A DNA stretch of 64,000 nt from Cognataquiflexum gelatinilyticum (GCF_024813435.1 NZ_JANAEZ010000010.1:62001-126000), one strand, 5' to 3'. Positions 45,101 through 52,473 are shown, counted from the first letter of the stretch. The notes: generated from the sequence alone by a model not told the origin. Program-made: numbers and translations.

Positions 45101-45527
45101 AAATATCCTCTTTGCGGATTTTGTAGACCTCAGGGGTTACTTGTTTGATGAAATTAGAGGCCGAAATGTCGTTACATTTACTACAGAATTGAGGATTCCT
45201 TTGTTTTCATACCTGTCAAGGGGAAATATCACTTCCAATTTTGTAAAGAACTTCCAGATGGTTGCTTTCTATGATGTAGGATCTGCATGGAATGATGCTG
45301 CACCTTGGGAAAGGGTCAATGACCAGAATACGGAGATCATCACCACTCCGGGTTCGCCTTTTGTGATTACACTGAACAATTTCAACAACCCTTGGCTCCA
45401 AAGCTATGGTGCTGGTCTCAGGACTGTTCTGCTCAATTATTACTTTAAGTTTGATGTAGCTAGACCCATCAGAAATTACCAAACCGATGAGTTGAAATTT
45501 TACGTTACCTTGGGCTACAATTTCTAA
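42144..45527 (+). CDS. TolB-like propeller / outer-membrane barrel protein
   Basis: A 1127-residue envelope protein. After a signal peptide (KIVFLVLSIFFLQLPLLSLA) comes a peptidase-MA-like domain (about 24-280) in which the expected HExxH reads KVIIEEMLYG while FPEWYIDGVAMYLAHGW is kept, so it is probably inactive. A WD40/TolB-type propeller follows (about 290-590; SPDAKHLAYVINSGGK, FNSTGKNMVLSSIANGK). A disordered Pro/Gln/Ser-rich linker spans about 590-730. The last 400 residues form beta strands ending in an aromatic (FYVTLGYNF), an Omp85/surface-antigen-type barrel pattern. The role is unknown; an outer-membrane location is well supported. It is followed 16 bp on by yicC. Confidence 0.8.
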   Translation: MKNKIVFLVLSIFFLQLPLLSLAQFNGDKFGKNRIQHKNIEWYYYSSNNFEVYYYDGGMNNAKMAIDYLESEFERLTQLIGYVAYTKPKIFIYNSPEEILQSNVDLNKDEFTIDGQTFFSKLIGEVAFPGTWESFKRELIYTTSKVIIEEMLYGSTIADAFQSNLINSFPEWYIDGVAMYLAHGWSMEMDDFVRHYFKEEKNTKLHKLKSREAGLVGQSIWNFIVEKYGRRYISSILNLSRINRNEENSIANTIGLNYRVFQDQWKQFYVGTNQQVFNTFKDINTGNEIAETSESYLGIINDIKFSPDAKHLAYVINSGGKYKVQVRNLADGREMTVFSGGAVSVDQPINLTVPVIAWKDTLNLAIATFKRGTTTLRSRAIDGSSQDKIFLRNITQVLSLDFNSTGKNMVLSSIANGKTDVYSLNVRGVGKRITNDVFDNITPMFLNDSTIIYSSNFVQLPDSALTKTPDVKILPDYFNLFQVDLWDSLKITKLTNLNNKNTRPRVLNGNNILFLSDQSGINNMMRLTVSNGISSQMTAFNKSLEAFDYSSKINKVAYSYRDGNQSRLVIESYSNVDQFTPSTPRIQLSQAKTLSERISSRRSEIDGAGKKPTVELTRRAEQPTVKRDSVLNVRLEDLMLTTPPANDPKQQQAAKDSIPAPKSLTGSINTDRLRFERKGGIDTENYAFDTVPKPASAQQSPTLGQSSGRGNMLENFRRQSLQKRITGPVRMTPQFITSNLSTDWVVDPLRGFGLALSGRMTDILDNHNFKGGIMFPLDFRSGSDVFFEYEYLKQRIDFSLRYDRRSIQIEEFDRIVFQKYVLNKIEFGFSYPFNVHSRVTAAPLIAKTQYFNLNSDSIIRAQDPDQNRFDVTYAGGRFEFVYDKTQQLGLYTQRGAKAKMGVVHYQGLNNASRSFSNFYLDFRNYQVIHKNLILATRLFGGSFFGKNPQNYLVGGMDNWLFNEFYQPPSNRPEQSPVRNPGGVENSNILFADFVDLRGYLFDEIRGRNVVTFTTELRIPLFSYLSRGNITSNFVKNFQMVAFYDVGSAWNDAAPWERVNDQNTEIITTPGSPFVITLNNFNNPWLQSYGAGLRTVLLNYYFKFDVARPIRNYQTDELKFYVTLGYNF

Positions 45528-45543
45528 TCACAAGAAAAATTTT

Positions 45544-46422
45544 ATGATAAAGTCAATGACAGGCTATGGTTTGGCCGGTTTTGAAGATGACAGTTATGTA
45601 GTCAGTGTCGAGGTAAAAACCCTCAATTCAAAATTTTTGGACCTTTCGATCCGGTCCCCAAAGCAGTTTTCGGACAAGGAACTAGAAATCCGAAACTTGG
45701 TAAGTGCGGTTCTTGAAAGAGGGAAGGTGAATCTAAACCTTGATTTTTCTTACAAATCTGCAGCCGAAATGCCGGTTGCTGTCAACGAGGATTTGTTTTT
45801 GGCCTATTATAAAACCTATCAAAATCTTGCTGAAAAGACTCAGACGAGTTCCCCCGACTTATTCAAATTGGCCTTACAATCCCCACAAGTGCTCAATTCC
45901 AATGTGGAAAAGAAAACGGATACAGATGAATGGGAAATTGTAAAGAAGATAATTGAAAAAGCCCTGAGGCATTGCGATGCTTTCAGAAAAGATGAAGGCA
46001 ATACTTTGGAAAGTAAATTTTTGGAAAACCTAGCTGTCATCAGGGAAGGTTTGGATACAGTCAAAACCCAAGATCCGGAGAGAAAAAGCAGGATCAGGGA
46101 AAGAATCAAGGGTAATTTCAGGGATTGGATGGAGGAGAATAGCTTTGACCACAACAGGCTGGAACAGGAACTGATTTATTATTTTGAGAAAATTGATATC
46201 ACCGAAGAAATCGTCAGGTTGGAATCTCATCTTGATTATTTTGAAAAGAACCTTAGAGCGGGAGACAGTCAAGGCAAAAAGCTGGGATTCATCAGTCAAG
46301 AATTAGGCAGAGAAATTAATACCATCGGATCCAAAGCCAATGATGCGATGATCCAAAGAAGTGTGGTGGTGATGAAAGATGAGCTTGAAAAAATAAAAGA
46401 GCAAAGTTTGAATATATTGTAA
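45544..46422 (+). CDS. yicC: YicC-family endoribonuclease
   Basis: A 292-residue full-length YicC protein: MIKSMTGYG at the start, VEVKTLNSKFLDLSIR (about 26-41), the long central coiled helices, and the C-terminal GKKLGFISQELGREINTIGSKANDA (key: FISQELGREINTIGSKA) followed by MKDELEKIKEQ. YicC proteins are endoribonucleases involved in RNA turnover. It lies 16 bp after the TolB-like gene and is the last chromosomal-core gene before the accessory island. Confidence 0.93.
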   Translation: MIKSMTGYGLAGFEDDSYVVSVEVKTLNSKFLDLSIRSPKQFSDKELEIRNLVSAVLERGKVNLNLDFSYKSAAEMPVAVNEDLFLAYYKTYQNLAEKTQTSSPDLFKLALQSPQVLNSNVEKKTDTDEWEIVKKIIEKALRHCDAFRKDEGNTLESKFLENLAVIREGLDTVKTQDPERKSRIRERIKGNFRDWMEENSFDHNRLEQELIYYFEKIDITEEIVRLESHLDYFEKNLRAGDSQGKKLGFISQELGREINTIGSKANDAMIQRSVVVMKDELEKIKEQSLNIL

Positions 46423-46456
46423 AAGAGTGCCAAACTTCCACACTGAGTTAAGAATT

Positions 46457-46720
46457 GCTAGGTGCTAGGTGGAGGTTTCCTGCCCTGCATTTTGCCTACT
46501 CACTACATAGCTTAACCAAAGCGATTCTTTTCGATCGCCCATACCTTTTTATTTTTTGATCCCGTACAGCAGTCGGGAGTAATTCAAGTTGCCAAGAAAT
46601 ACATTAATTTTGGGTGTTTGGGTACATAGTCCAATTACAAATTGGAAAGGATAAAAAGGTGGGATTACAAATCCGACCCAGTCTTAGCATCAAGCGTCTG
46701 GCTACAACCGGGTGAGTATT
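46457..46720. repeat. Degenerate intergenic repeat, copy A
   Basis: This fills the gap of about 316 bp after yicC. Its first 165 bp match copy C (49412-49590) closely, sharing TTTCCTGCCCTGCATT, ATAGCTTAACCAAAG and a CCCGTACAGCAGTCGGGA hairpin word. Its last 80 bp match copy B, sharing AGCATCAAGCGT and CTACAACCGGGTG-like words. No coding potential was seen. Confidence 0.7.
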
Positions 46721-46738
46721 TTGAAAATTAGTTAAAAA

Positions 46739-47056
46739 ATGGAAAATACGTTTGAATGTTTGAAAAATTATCTAAACACTAGATACAAAATTGATGCTAG
46801 TCTCGTGAGGAGAGATGTATCCCTTATAGATATCCAAATTTATGGTGATGATTTAGATGATTTCTTAAATCAACTAATATATGATTTTTCAATCGACGTA
46901 AAGCAATTAGATTTATCCCGATTTGACAAAGGATCAGAACCTTTTGATTTGTTTTATGCGCTTTCTAAGCTTTTTCTTAAGTGTTTTGACCTTCAAAAAC
47001 AACCCTTAAGGATTGAGAACATAGAAAAATTTATTGAGACTGGAATTTTGAAATAA
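46739..47056 (+). CDS. DUF1493-like small protein (possible orphan immunity gene)
   Basis: A 105-residue acidic protein. The centre VSLIDIQIYGDDLDDFLNQL then FSIDVKQLDLSRF and the end LRIENIEKFIETG match the layout of DUF1493 (GDDA..LL..F...F.VD...FD..R), a family of unknown function. It has no signal peptide. It is flanked by repeat copies A and B inside the Rhs island, a typical position for an immunity gene left without its toxin. The coding sequence is visibly more AT-rich than the surrounding chromosomal genes. Confidence 0.6.
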   Translation: MENTFECLKNYLNTRYKIDASLVRRDVSLIDIQIYGDDLDDFLNQLIYDFSIDVKQLDLSRFDKGSEPFDLFYALSKLFLKCFDLQKQPLRIENIEKFIETGILK

Positions 47057-47218
47057 ATATAAATTTCTTTTTGGTTTTGAATAAAATCGCAATTTGCCCC
47101 CCGCTGAGTGTAGTTTGGGGTTGAATTTAAAAAAGGAGTTGCCTAGGCGTATCCCGATGGCTATCATGGATGAAATTACGGCTTTTGATGAAATGAATTC
47201 GTAATTCAATAAACTACA

Positions 47219-47350
47219 ATTACCTTTCGATTTGAGGGTTTTGATTTGTATTCAATTACAAATTGAATATGATAAAAGGGTGTAGTTTCAAATTACACCC
47301 AGTCCTAGCATCAGGCGTTTGACTACACCCCGGTGGGGATTCGTACAGCA
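47219..47350. repeat. Degenerate intergenic repeat, copy B (partial)
   Basis: This lies in the 326 bp gap between the two small genes. It shares TTACAAATTG, GATAAAA, CACCCAGTCCTAGCATCA-type words and a CTACACCCCGG end with copy A, and a TACCTTTCG-TTTG stretch with copy C. The remaining 47057-47218 holds no gene that I can support. Confidence 0.6.
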
Positions 47351-47382
47351 GTTTATAATCAGGGTGAAATTAAACCAATAGA

Positions 47383-47799
47383 ATGAAACCGAAACAAATA
47401 TATTTTCATTTAATTTTCATAGCAGCTTTAATATTGTTTGCGGTGTTGAAACAACGATGGGACCATTTAGAGGTGAGAAAAAAAAGGGATTCTGTCAATT
47501 TCGAATATCCATCGATAGGGGAAAAAGAGGAAATCAATTCTAAAGTTTTGGCCTTAAGAAATCCTTTCAATGGTCTAAGGCTAAGAGAAAGCGTCAATAC
47601 GGTTTTTATTGAAATTGATGACGGAAGGAAATTAGGGATTTCTGTTAATGGTAAAGCACTTAATTCTCAAAAAGAAGGAATTTACATTAAGTCAATAATA
47701 TCCCCTGGTGATGTTATTATTAAAAATTCTGAATCAGATATTCTTTACCTCGTAAAAGAATCTAGTCCAGACACTTTAAAATTTAAGATTATATTTTAA
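47383..47799 (+). CDS. Small membrane-anchored protein of unknown function
   Basis: A 138-residue protein with one N-terminal membrane segment (FHLIFIAALILFAVL) and a soluble part of about 115 residues of short beta-strands (FIEIDDGRKLGISVNGKAL, GDVIIKNSESDILYLV). I recognise no family. It ends 14 bp before homology to an Rhs core begins, so it may be a relic immunity gene in an Rhs tip array. It is AT-rich like its island neighbours. Confidence 0.6.
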   Translation: MKPKQIYFHLIFIAALILFAVLKQRWDHLEVRKKRDSVNFEYPSIGEKEEINSKVLALRNPFNGLRLRESVNTVFIEIDDGRKLGISVNGKALNSQKEGIYIKSIISPGDVIIKNSESDILYLVKESSPDTLKFKIIF

Positions 47800-47812
47800 G
47801 TTTCCTACTCTG

Positions 47813-48637
47813 GGGGGGATCAAGGCCAATAAGTACCTATATAACGGCAAGGAATTCAATGACCACATCAGGATCAACCTCTCTGACTATGGGGCGAGGA
47901 TGTACGATGCGAGTATAGGAAGGTGGTTTGTGGTGGATCCGCTGGCGGAGAAGTTTGTAGGCCTTTCTCCTTACAACTATGCACTAAACAGTCCTCTAAA
48001 TGTCATAGATCCTGATGGGATGGAGGCCTTACCATTGGATGGACAGGTGACATTTGGTGGTTATGTCGGAGATGATGGAAATGGAAATTATTCAGGAACG
48101 ACTAAAGGAATTGAATCTAAGAAAAAAACAGATTCTCAAATAGTTAAGGAAAAGTCCGAGGCATTATATAATAGCTTTCAAGACGATTTACAAGGAGATA
48201 AAGGTGGAGGAGGTGATTATTTACAGTATGAAGCCAAGTTTGTGAATGCTACCCGGACACAGGGTAATCTAATTTGGTATAATTCATCTGGCAAAGTAAT
48301 AGCAACATATCCCGCCGTAAGTGGCAGCGGAGATCCTAAATATTATACTATTCCTGAAGGAACTTGGGATGCTACATACTTAAACTCTGAAGCTAATCCT
48401 AAATATAGCAGACATGATGTGAGTTTTAGAGTAACATTAGGTCCTGATAGGTATGATCCATTAAGAGAACGGGAAACGGGTTTAATCCGTATTCATCCAG
48501 CTAGATCGATGGGTACGGAGGGTTGTATTGGATTAATTGGGGATAGAACTAATTTGATGGATTTCTATAACAGGTATAGCAATTACAATAAAACATATGG
48601 TACGATACCTGTTCATGTTATTTATCGTAAACCCTAA
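47813..48637 (+). CDS. Orphan Rhs C-terminal tip with L,D-transpeptidase/Tlde1-like end
   Basis: Only the last part of an Rhs core is present, in frame from about 47813: KYLYNGKEFND, LSDYGARMYDASIGRW, VVDPLAEKF and the SPYNYALNSPLNVIDPDG boundary. The long YD-repeat body is missing and the first ATG (47900) lies inside the core, so it is either a displaced tip or a relic. The variable end of about 190 residues has GLIRIHPARSMGTEGCIGLIG, a His and GC pair like the active site of YkuD/Tlde1 (DUF2778) peptidoglycan L,D-transpeptidase toxins. It is followed 12 bp on by a secreted SH3 protein. Confidence 0.7.
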   Translation, partial: GGIKANKYLYNGKEFNDHIRINLSDYGARMYDASIGRWFVVDPLAEKFVGLSPYNYALNSPLNVIDPDGMEALPLDGQVTFGGYVGDDGNGNYSGTTKGIESKKKTDSQIVKEKSEALYNSFQDDLQGDKGGGGDYLQYEAKFVNATRTQGNLIWYNSSGKVIATYPAVSGSGDPKYYTIPEGTWDATYLNSEANPKYSRHDVSFRVTLGPDRYDPLRERETGLIRIHPARSMGTEGCIGLIGDRTNLMDFYNRYSNYNKTYGTIPVHVIYRKP

Positions 48638-48649
48638 ATAATTCAAGCT

Positions 48650-49369
48650 ATGAAAATTTTACTTTTCTTTCTATGGATTCCATATTTTGCTTGCTCCCAA
48701 CCTCAAGAAAATGATTGGGTCAAAGAGTATCAAGAAGATTATAAAAATGTAGTTAAGAATTTTTATACCTTATTGTATAACGAAAAGACCAATAATCAAA
48801 AACTTTCAGAAATTTATTGGGACGCTACTCTTGATTCAGGAATGTTCAAGAAAATGAAACCATATTTGAAGGAGCTGACAGGTGGACTCTCTAAAGATGA
48901 AATATTCAAAATTATTGATAAAGCCGAAATATCTGATGAAGGTCTAAAATTTGGTGTTTATATCGAAATGTCTTTTTCAGGAGCAAAAAGAATTTATTTT
49001 GAATTAGGCTCAAAAGATTTACCAACAATTATTCAATATATATGGTTAAGTGATGGAGCCTTGTTAGGTAGTAAAGTACGCAATGAATCCCCAACACAGA
49101 AATTATTGTTGGTAGGAATTTCTAATGTCAAAGACGGTTATACTAATGTTAGGGAAGCACCTTCAAACGAAGCAAAGGTCATTGACAAGATTACAGACAA
49201 AGAATATTTTTATTATGTACCGAATAGTAATAGCGATTGGGTACAGGTATCAAGAAAAGACGATATAAAAGCAATTATAGGCTACGTATACAAAAGCCAA
49301 ATAATAAAATACTTTGAGATGCCAAATGAAATACAAAAGAAAGTTGCAAAAGAAAGGAAAAGTGATTAA
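48650..49369 (+). CDS. Secreted SH3-domain protein, probable immunity to the upstream Rhs tip
   Basis: A 239-residue protein with an export signal that ends in a lipobox-like FACS (MKILLFFLWIPYFACS). The central part (about 20-150) is unrecognised. The C-terminal part (about 152-225) reads as a bacterial SH3 domain: VKDGYTNVREAPSNEAKVI, then WVQVSRKD and GYVYKSQI. Placement 12 bp after a toxin-like tip, plus export to the periplasm where a peptidoglycan-acting toxin would work, makes immunity the best guess; direct evidence is lacking. Confidence 0.65.
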   Translation: MKILLFFLWIPYFACSQPQENDWVKEYQEDYKNVVKNFYTLLYNEKTNNQKLSEIYWDATLDSGMFKKMKPYLKELTGGLSKDEIFKIIDKAEISDEGLKFGVYIEMSFSGAKRIYFELGSKDLPTIIQYIWLSDGALLGSKVRNESPTQKLLLVGISNVKDGYTNVREAPSNEAKVIDKITDKEYFYYVPNSNSDWVQVSRKDDIKAIIGYVYKSQIIKYFEMPNEIQKKVAKERKSD

Positions 49370-49411
49370 ACATTGTTAAAATCTCCCACTCTACTCTTAT
49401 AAAGGTGTAAC

Positions 49412-49640
49412 CGCTAGGTGTAGATTTCCTGCCCTGCATTCTGGCTACTCGCTAAATAGCTTAACCAAAGCTATTCTTTACGCTCGCCCCTACCTTTTTA
49501 TATTTTGATCCCGTACAGCAGTCGGGAGTAATTCATTTTACCAAGAATTACCTTTCGTTTGGGTGTTTGGTTGGCTAGTTCAATGGCATCCCGACAATTG
49601 TAGTGGAGGGAAGGATAAAAGTGTAGGACAAGGCGTTTGG
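49412..49640. repeat. Degenerate intergenic repeat, copy C
   Basis: This fills most of the 308 bp gap after the SH3 gene. It is roughly 80-85% like copy A by eye over its first 150 bp, including the CCCGTACAGCAGTCGGGA word at 49510-49527. With copies A and B it brackets the orphan genes. No gene was found in it. Confidence 0.7.
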
Positions 49641-49677
49641 AAATGATCCCAGAATCTCGAAGTGTTTTGTTTATATT

Positions 49678-50013
49678 TTATACATCCAGTTCCAAACTAT
49701 CAATCATATCTTTGAGTTCATTTGGTTTTAGATCGGATTTTTCGCCTTTGTCATAAATGGTAAGCAGATAAACCGTTTCGGTATCAATGTATAAGTAAGT
49801 GATAACCCTTGCCCCTCCGCTTTTACCTTTCCCTTTGCTAACGATGGCCAAACGAATTTTATAGCAGTTTTTACCAATGGAAGTGCCGGCTTCGGGATTA
49901 GCAGTAATTTTTGCAATCAGCTCCCCAAACTCATTTTTGAGTGATGGAAATTTTTTAGCCAATCGTTTTAGTTCCTTCTCAAAGCGATGGGTCGGAAAAA
50001 TACTATAACTCAT
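49678..50013 (-). CDS. RelE/ParE-family toxin
   Basis: A 111-residue protein of the RelE/ParE fold: FEKELKRLAKKFPSLKNEF (helices 1-2), NPEAGTSIGKNCYKIRLAIVSKG (linker and first strand) and the strand pair GARVITYLYI and VYLLTIYDKGEKSDL. In this family such proteins cleave ribosome-bound mRNA or inhibit gyrase; the residues seen do not decide which. It is translated after, and overlaps by 11 bp, its antitoxin. Confidence 0.85.
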   Translation of the reverse strand: MSYSIFPTHRFEKELKRLAKKFPSLKNEFGELIAKITANPEAGTSIGKNCYKIRLAIVSKGKGKSGGARVITYLYIDTETVYLLTIYDKGEKSDLKPNELKDMIDSLELDV

Positions 50014-50212
50014 TGAGTAAATCTTGAGCCGTTTTTAGTTTTAGTTTACCTTGTTTGTGTAGGCGTACTTCATTGGCAGCTTCATTTAAATCTTCCCACA
50101 AATCCACCGTAGCATCACTCATAGGCTTTGCTTTTTTTACAAAAGAAAGGCTTTTTAAAACTTTCATAGCGAAAGATGCTTCATTATCAGGTATATCTAT
50201 TAATACTTTCAT
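50003..50212 (-). CDS. Antitoxin of the RelE/ParE pair
   Basis: A 69-residue protein that precedes the toxin on the same strand and overlaps it by 11 bp. The short N-terminal strand (MKVLIDIPDNEASFAMKVL) is followed by helical stretches (LWEDLNEAANEVRLHKQGKL) and the C-terminal TAQDLLNEL, which would wrap around the toxin. This is a common Bacteroidetes antitoxin arrangement. Confidence 0.8.
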   Translation of the reverse strand: MKVLIDIPDNEASFAMKVLKSLSFVKKAKPMSDATVDLWEDLNEAANEVRLHKQGKLKLKTAQDLLNEL

Positions 50213-50439
50213 GGTCTTTTGTATTCAAACGGTTATACTTATTGCAATGTTAAAAGCTCGTTTTAAGGAAACCTTAATATTGTAAAGTTACGAAAAAGCC
50301 AAAATAGTCAATATTTAAAAATCTAGAGTAAAACTATTAAGTTTCTTAAAGTTCGAAATGGATGATTGTTTCCATCTTAAGAAGGAAATTGAAAATGAAT
50401 TGACTTTTCTACCTTCCCTGTTTTTGGTGGAAACTCCAT

Positions 50440-50584
50440 TCAGTACTTTACCTTTTCGCTCCCAAAAACCTGCGACATCACGTTTGCATTACCCCGGGCG
50501 GCGGTGCTTAGGGATCGGTGAGTATATAAAAATCAGAGATGCACCTTGCCCGGGGCTATTCATGTTTCGCTCCGCCGCGGCGGA
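50440..50584. repeat. Degenerate leading copy of the tandem unit
   Basis: A GC-rich stretch that shares the order of landmarks with the array that follows: a GCGGTGCTTAGGGATC-like start, then GCACCTTGCCCGGGGCTAT and a TTTCGCTCCGCCGCGGCGGA hairpin where the array has TTTCGCCCCGATGGGGC. It seems to be a decayed unit. The 227 bp before it (50213-50439) show nothing that I can identify. Confidence 0.5.
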
Positions 50585-51667
50585 GATCAGATAAAGCAGG
50601 AAAATAGGTTTAGCACCTTACCCATGGCTTTAAATATTTCGCCCCGATGGGGCTTTTCTACATAGGAATTTTAATCTGGGGACTTCCCTCCCCATTTCGG
50701 TAATTAAGATTCTCCAACTTAGGGAATCTGTGACCGAAATAACTACTTCCTTGCAATTTCTACCATGGGCTGCGGTGCATGGGGATCAGATAAAGCAGGA
50801 AAATAGGTTTAGCACCTTACCCATGGCTATAAATATTTCGCCCCGGTTGGGGCTTTTCTCCATAGGAATTTTAATCTGGGGACTTCTCTCCCCATTTCGG
50901 TATTGGGGATTCTCCAACTTAGGGAATCTGTGACCGAAATACCTACTTCCTTACAATTTCTACCATGGGCTGCGGTGCATGGGGATCAGATAAAGCAGGA
51001 AAATAGGTTTAGCACCTTACCCACGGCTATAAATATTTCGCCCCGATGGGGCTTTTCTCCATAGGAATTTTAATCTGGGGACTTCTCTCCCCATTTCGGT
51101 AATTAAGATTCTCCAACTTAGGGAATCCGTGACCGAAATACCTACTTCCTTACAATTTCTACCATGGGCTGCGGTGCATGGGGATCAGATAATGCAGGAA
51201 AATAGGTTTAGCACCTTACCCATGGCTATAAATATTTCGCCCCGATGGGGCTTTTCTCCATAGGAATTTTAATCAGGGGACTTCTCTCCCCATTTCGGTA
51301 ATTAAGATTCTCCAACTTAGGGAATCCGTGACCGAAATATCTAGTTCCTTACAATTTCTACCATGGGCTGCGGTGCATGGGGATCAGATAAAGCAGGAAA
51401 ATAGGTTTAGCACCTTACCCATGGCTATAAATATTTCGCCCCGGTTGGGGCTTTTCTCCATAGGAATTTTAATCTGGGGACTTCTCTCCCCATTTCGGTA
51501 TTGGGGATTCTCCAACTTAGGGAATCCGTGACCCAAATACCTACTTCCTTACAATTTCTACCATGGGCTGCGGTGCATGGGGATCAGGTAAAGCAGGAAA
51601 ATAGGTTTAGCACCTTACCCATGGCTATAAATATTTCGCCCAATTCGGGGCTTTTTTCCTAGGGTTA
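50585..51667. repeat. Six-copy 199-200 bp tandem repeat array with conserved hairpins
   Basis: GATCAG-TAAAGCAGGAAAATAGG landmarks start at 50585, 50784, 50984, 51183, 51382 and 51582. Each full unit has a GCCCC-loop-GGGGC hairpin followed by TTTT, a GGGGA...TCCCC pair, ATTTCGGT and ACCGAAAT arms around an inner GATTC...GAATC pair, and a CCATG...CATGG pair. Copies 2 and 5 share the variants GGTTGGGG and ATTGGGG, while copies 1, 3 and 4 have GATGGGG and AATTAAG, so there is a roughly 598 bp higher-order period. No spacers and no gene. Confidence 0.88.
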
Positions 51668-51687
51668 TTTAGTCAGGAAAATTATCA

Positions 51688-51713
51688 GAAAAAAAGGGGC
51701 AAGGCCCCTTTTC
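51688..51713 (-). terminator. Intrinsic terminator of the first tonB
   Basis: On the minus strand the AAAAGGGGC and GCCCCTTTT arms close a 3-nt loop just after the stop of the TonB gene at 51719, followed by TTTTT. Confidence 0.75.
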
Positions 51714-51718
51714 TAATA

Positions 51719-52387
51719 CTATTGTAACCTGAATCTGATCGGGACCCGCATCTTTACTTTTACAGGAATCCCTCTGTTTCTGCCCGGCAACCAATCCTCA
51801 GCTGCTAATATCACCCGCAAGGCTTCCTCATCACATCCTGCACCGATTCCTCTGACAAGCTCCACATCCTCAATCTGTCCAAGTTTGTTGACCACAAAGG
51901 AAACATAAACTGTTCCCTCGACCCCCATCCGCCTCGCTTGGGTTGGGTATTTTAAGTTTTTGGACAGGAAGCTATTCCAAGCTTCCATTCCCCCCACAGG
52001 TTGTGGCATTACTTCCGAAAAATCTACAGTTTCATCTGCAATCTCTTTTTCAGGCTCTATTTCAATGGTTACTTCGGGGTTTTTATCTTCAGGATCTACC
52101 TCTATCTGGAAGTCCGGGAGATCTTTGATTTCGATATCGTCCGGGACAATCTCAATGACCGGGTTTTTGATCTTTGGTGGGGGAGGAGGCTGCAATACCT
52201 GAGGGATTTCAGGGATATCTTCCTCCCCAAAAAGGATGTCCTGCCCATCGATGATGATGTTGTTGATCTGTGCTGTTTTCCATTCAAATGCCAAAAGGGC
52301 AATGAAAATACTGATGCAAAGACCGATGTTGAGGAAATATCCTCTCTTCGGCCTTAAATCTGCAGAAGGATTTTTCTTGGTTTCCAT
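51719..52387 (-). CDS. Energy transducer TonB (paralogue 1)
   Basis: A 222-residue TonB. One membrane segment follows a short cytoplasmic start (GYFLNIGLCISIFIALLAFEW, about 15-35). Then come a proline stretch (QVLQPPPPPK), an acidic periplasmic linker rich in Glu/Asp/Pro, and a TonB C-terminal domain (about 135-222: LKYPTQARRMGVEGTVYVSF, DVELVRGIGAGCDEEALR). It transmits proton-motive force to outer-membrane receptors. It is a close paralogue of the next gene, 120 bp away in the same orientation, each with its own terminator. Confidence 0.93.
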   Translation of the reverse strand: METKKNPSADLRPKRGYFLNIGLCISIFIALLAFEWKTAQINNIIIDGQDILFGEEDIPEIPQVLQPPPPPKIKNPVIEIVPDDIEIKDLPDFQIEVDPEDKNPEVTIEIEPEKEIADETVDFSEVMPQPVGGMEAWNSFLSKNLKYPTQARRMGVEGTVYVSFVVNKLGQIEDVELVRGIGAGCDEEALRVILAAEDWLPGRNRGIPVKVKMRVPIRFRLQ

Positions 52388-52473
52388 GGTTGTAAAGTTT
52401 AGTGTTCATGAATTTAAATATCGCAGGCCAATATTTTTTCATTTTAACTAATTTTACAATATTAAAAAATGTT

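Noticed and set aside
50358..50594. A 78-codon frame between the antitoxin and the array
   Set aside because: It runs into the decayed repeat unit, has no family match and lacks a signal or any conserved pattern.
50730..51531. Two similar 67-codon frames at 50730-50933 and 51328-51531, starting MTEI and ending near SNLGN
   Set aside because: They fall in units 1-2 and 4-5 of the tandem array and are alike only because the DNA repeats. The other units break the frame, and the period of 199-200 bp is not a multiple of three.
50585..51667. A CRISPR array
   Set aside because: Units of about 200 bp abut directly with no unique spacers, and no cas genes are near.
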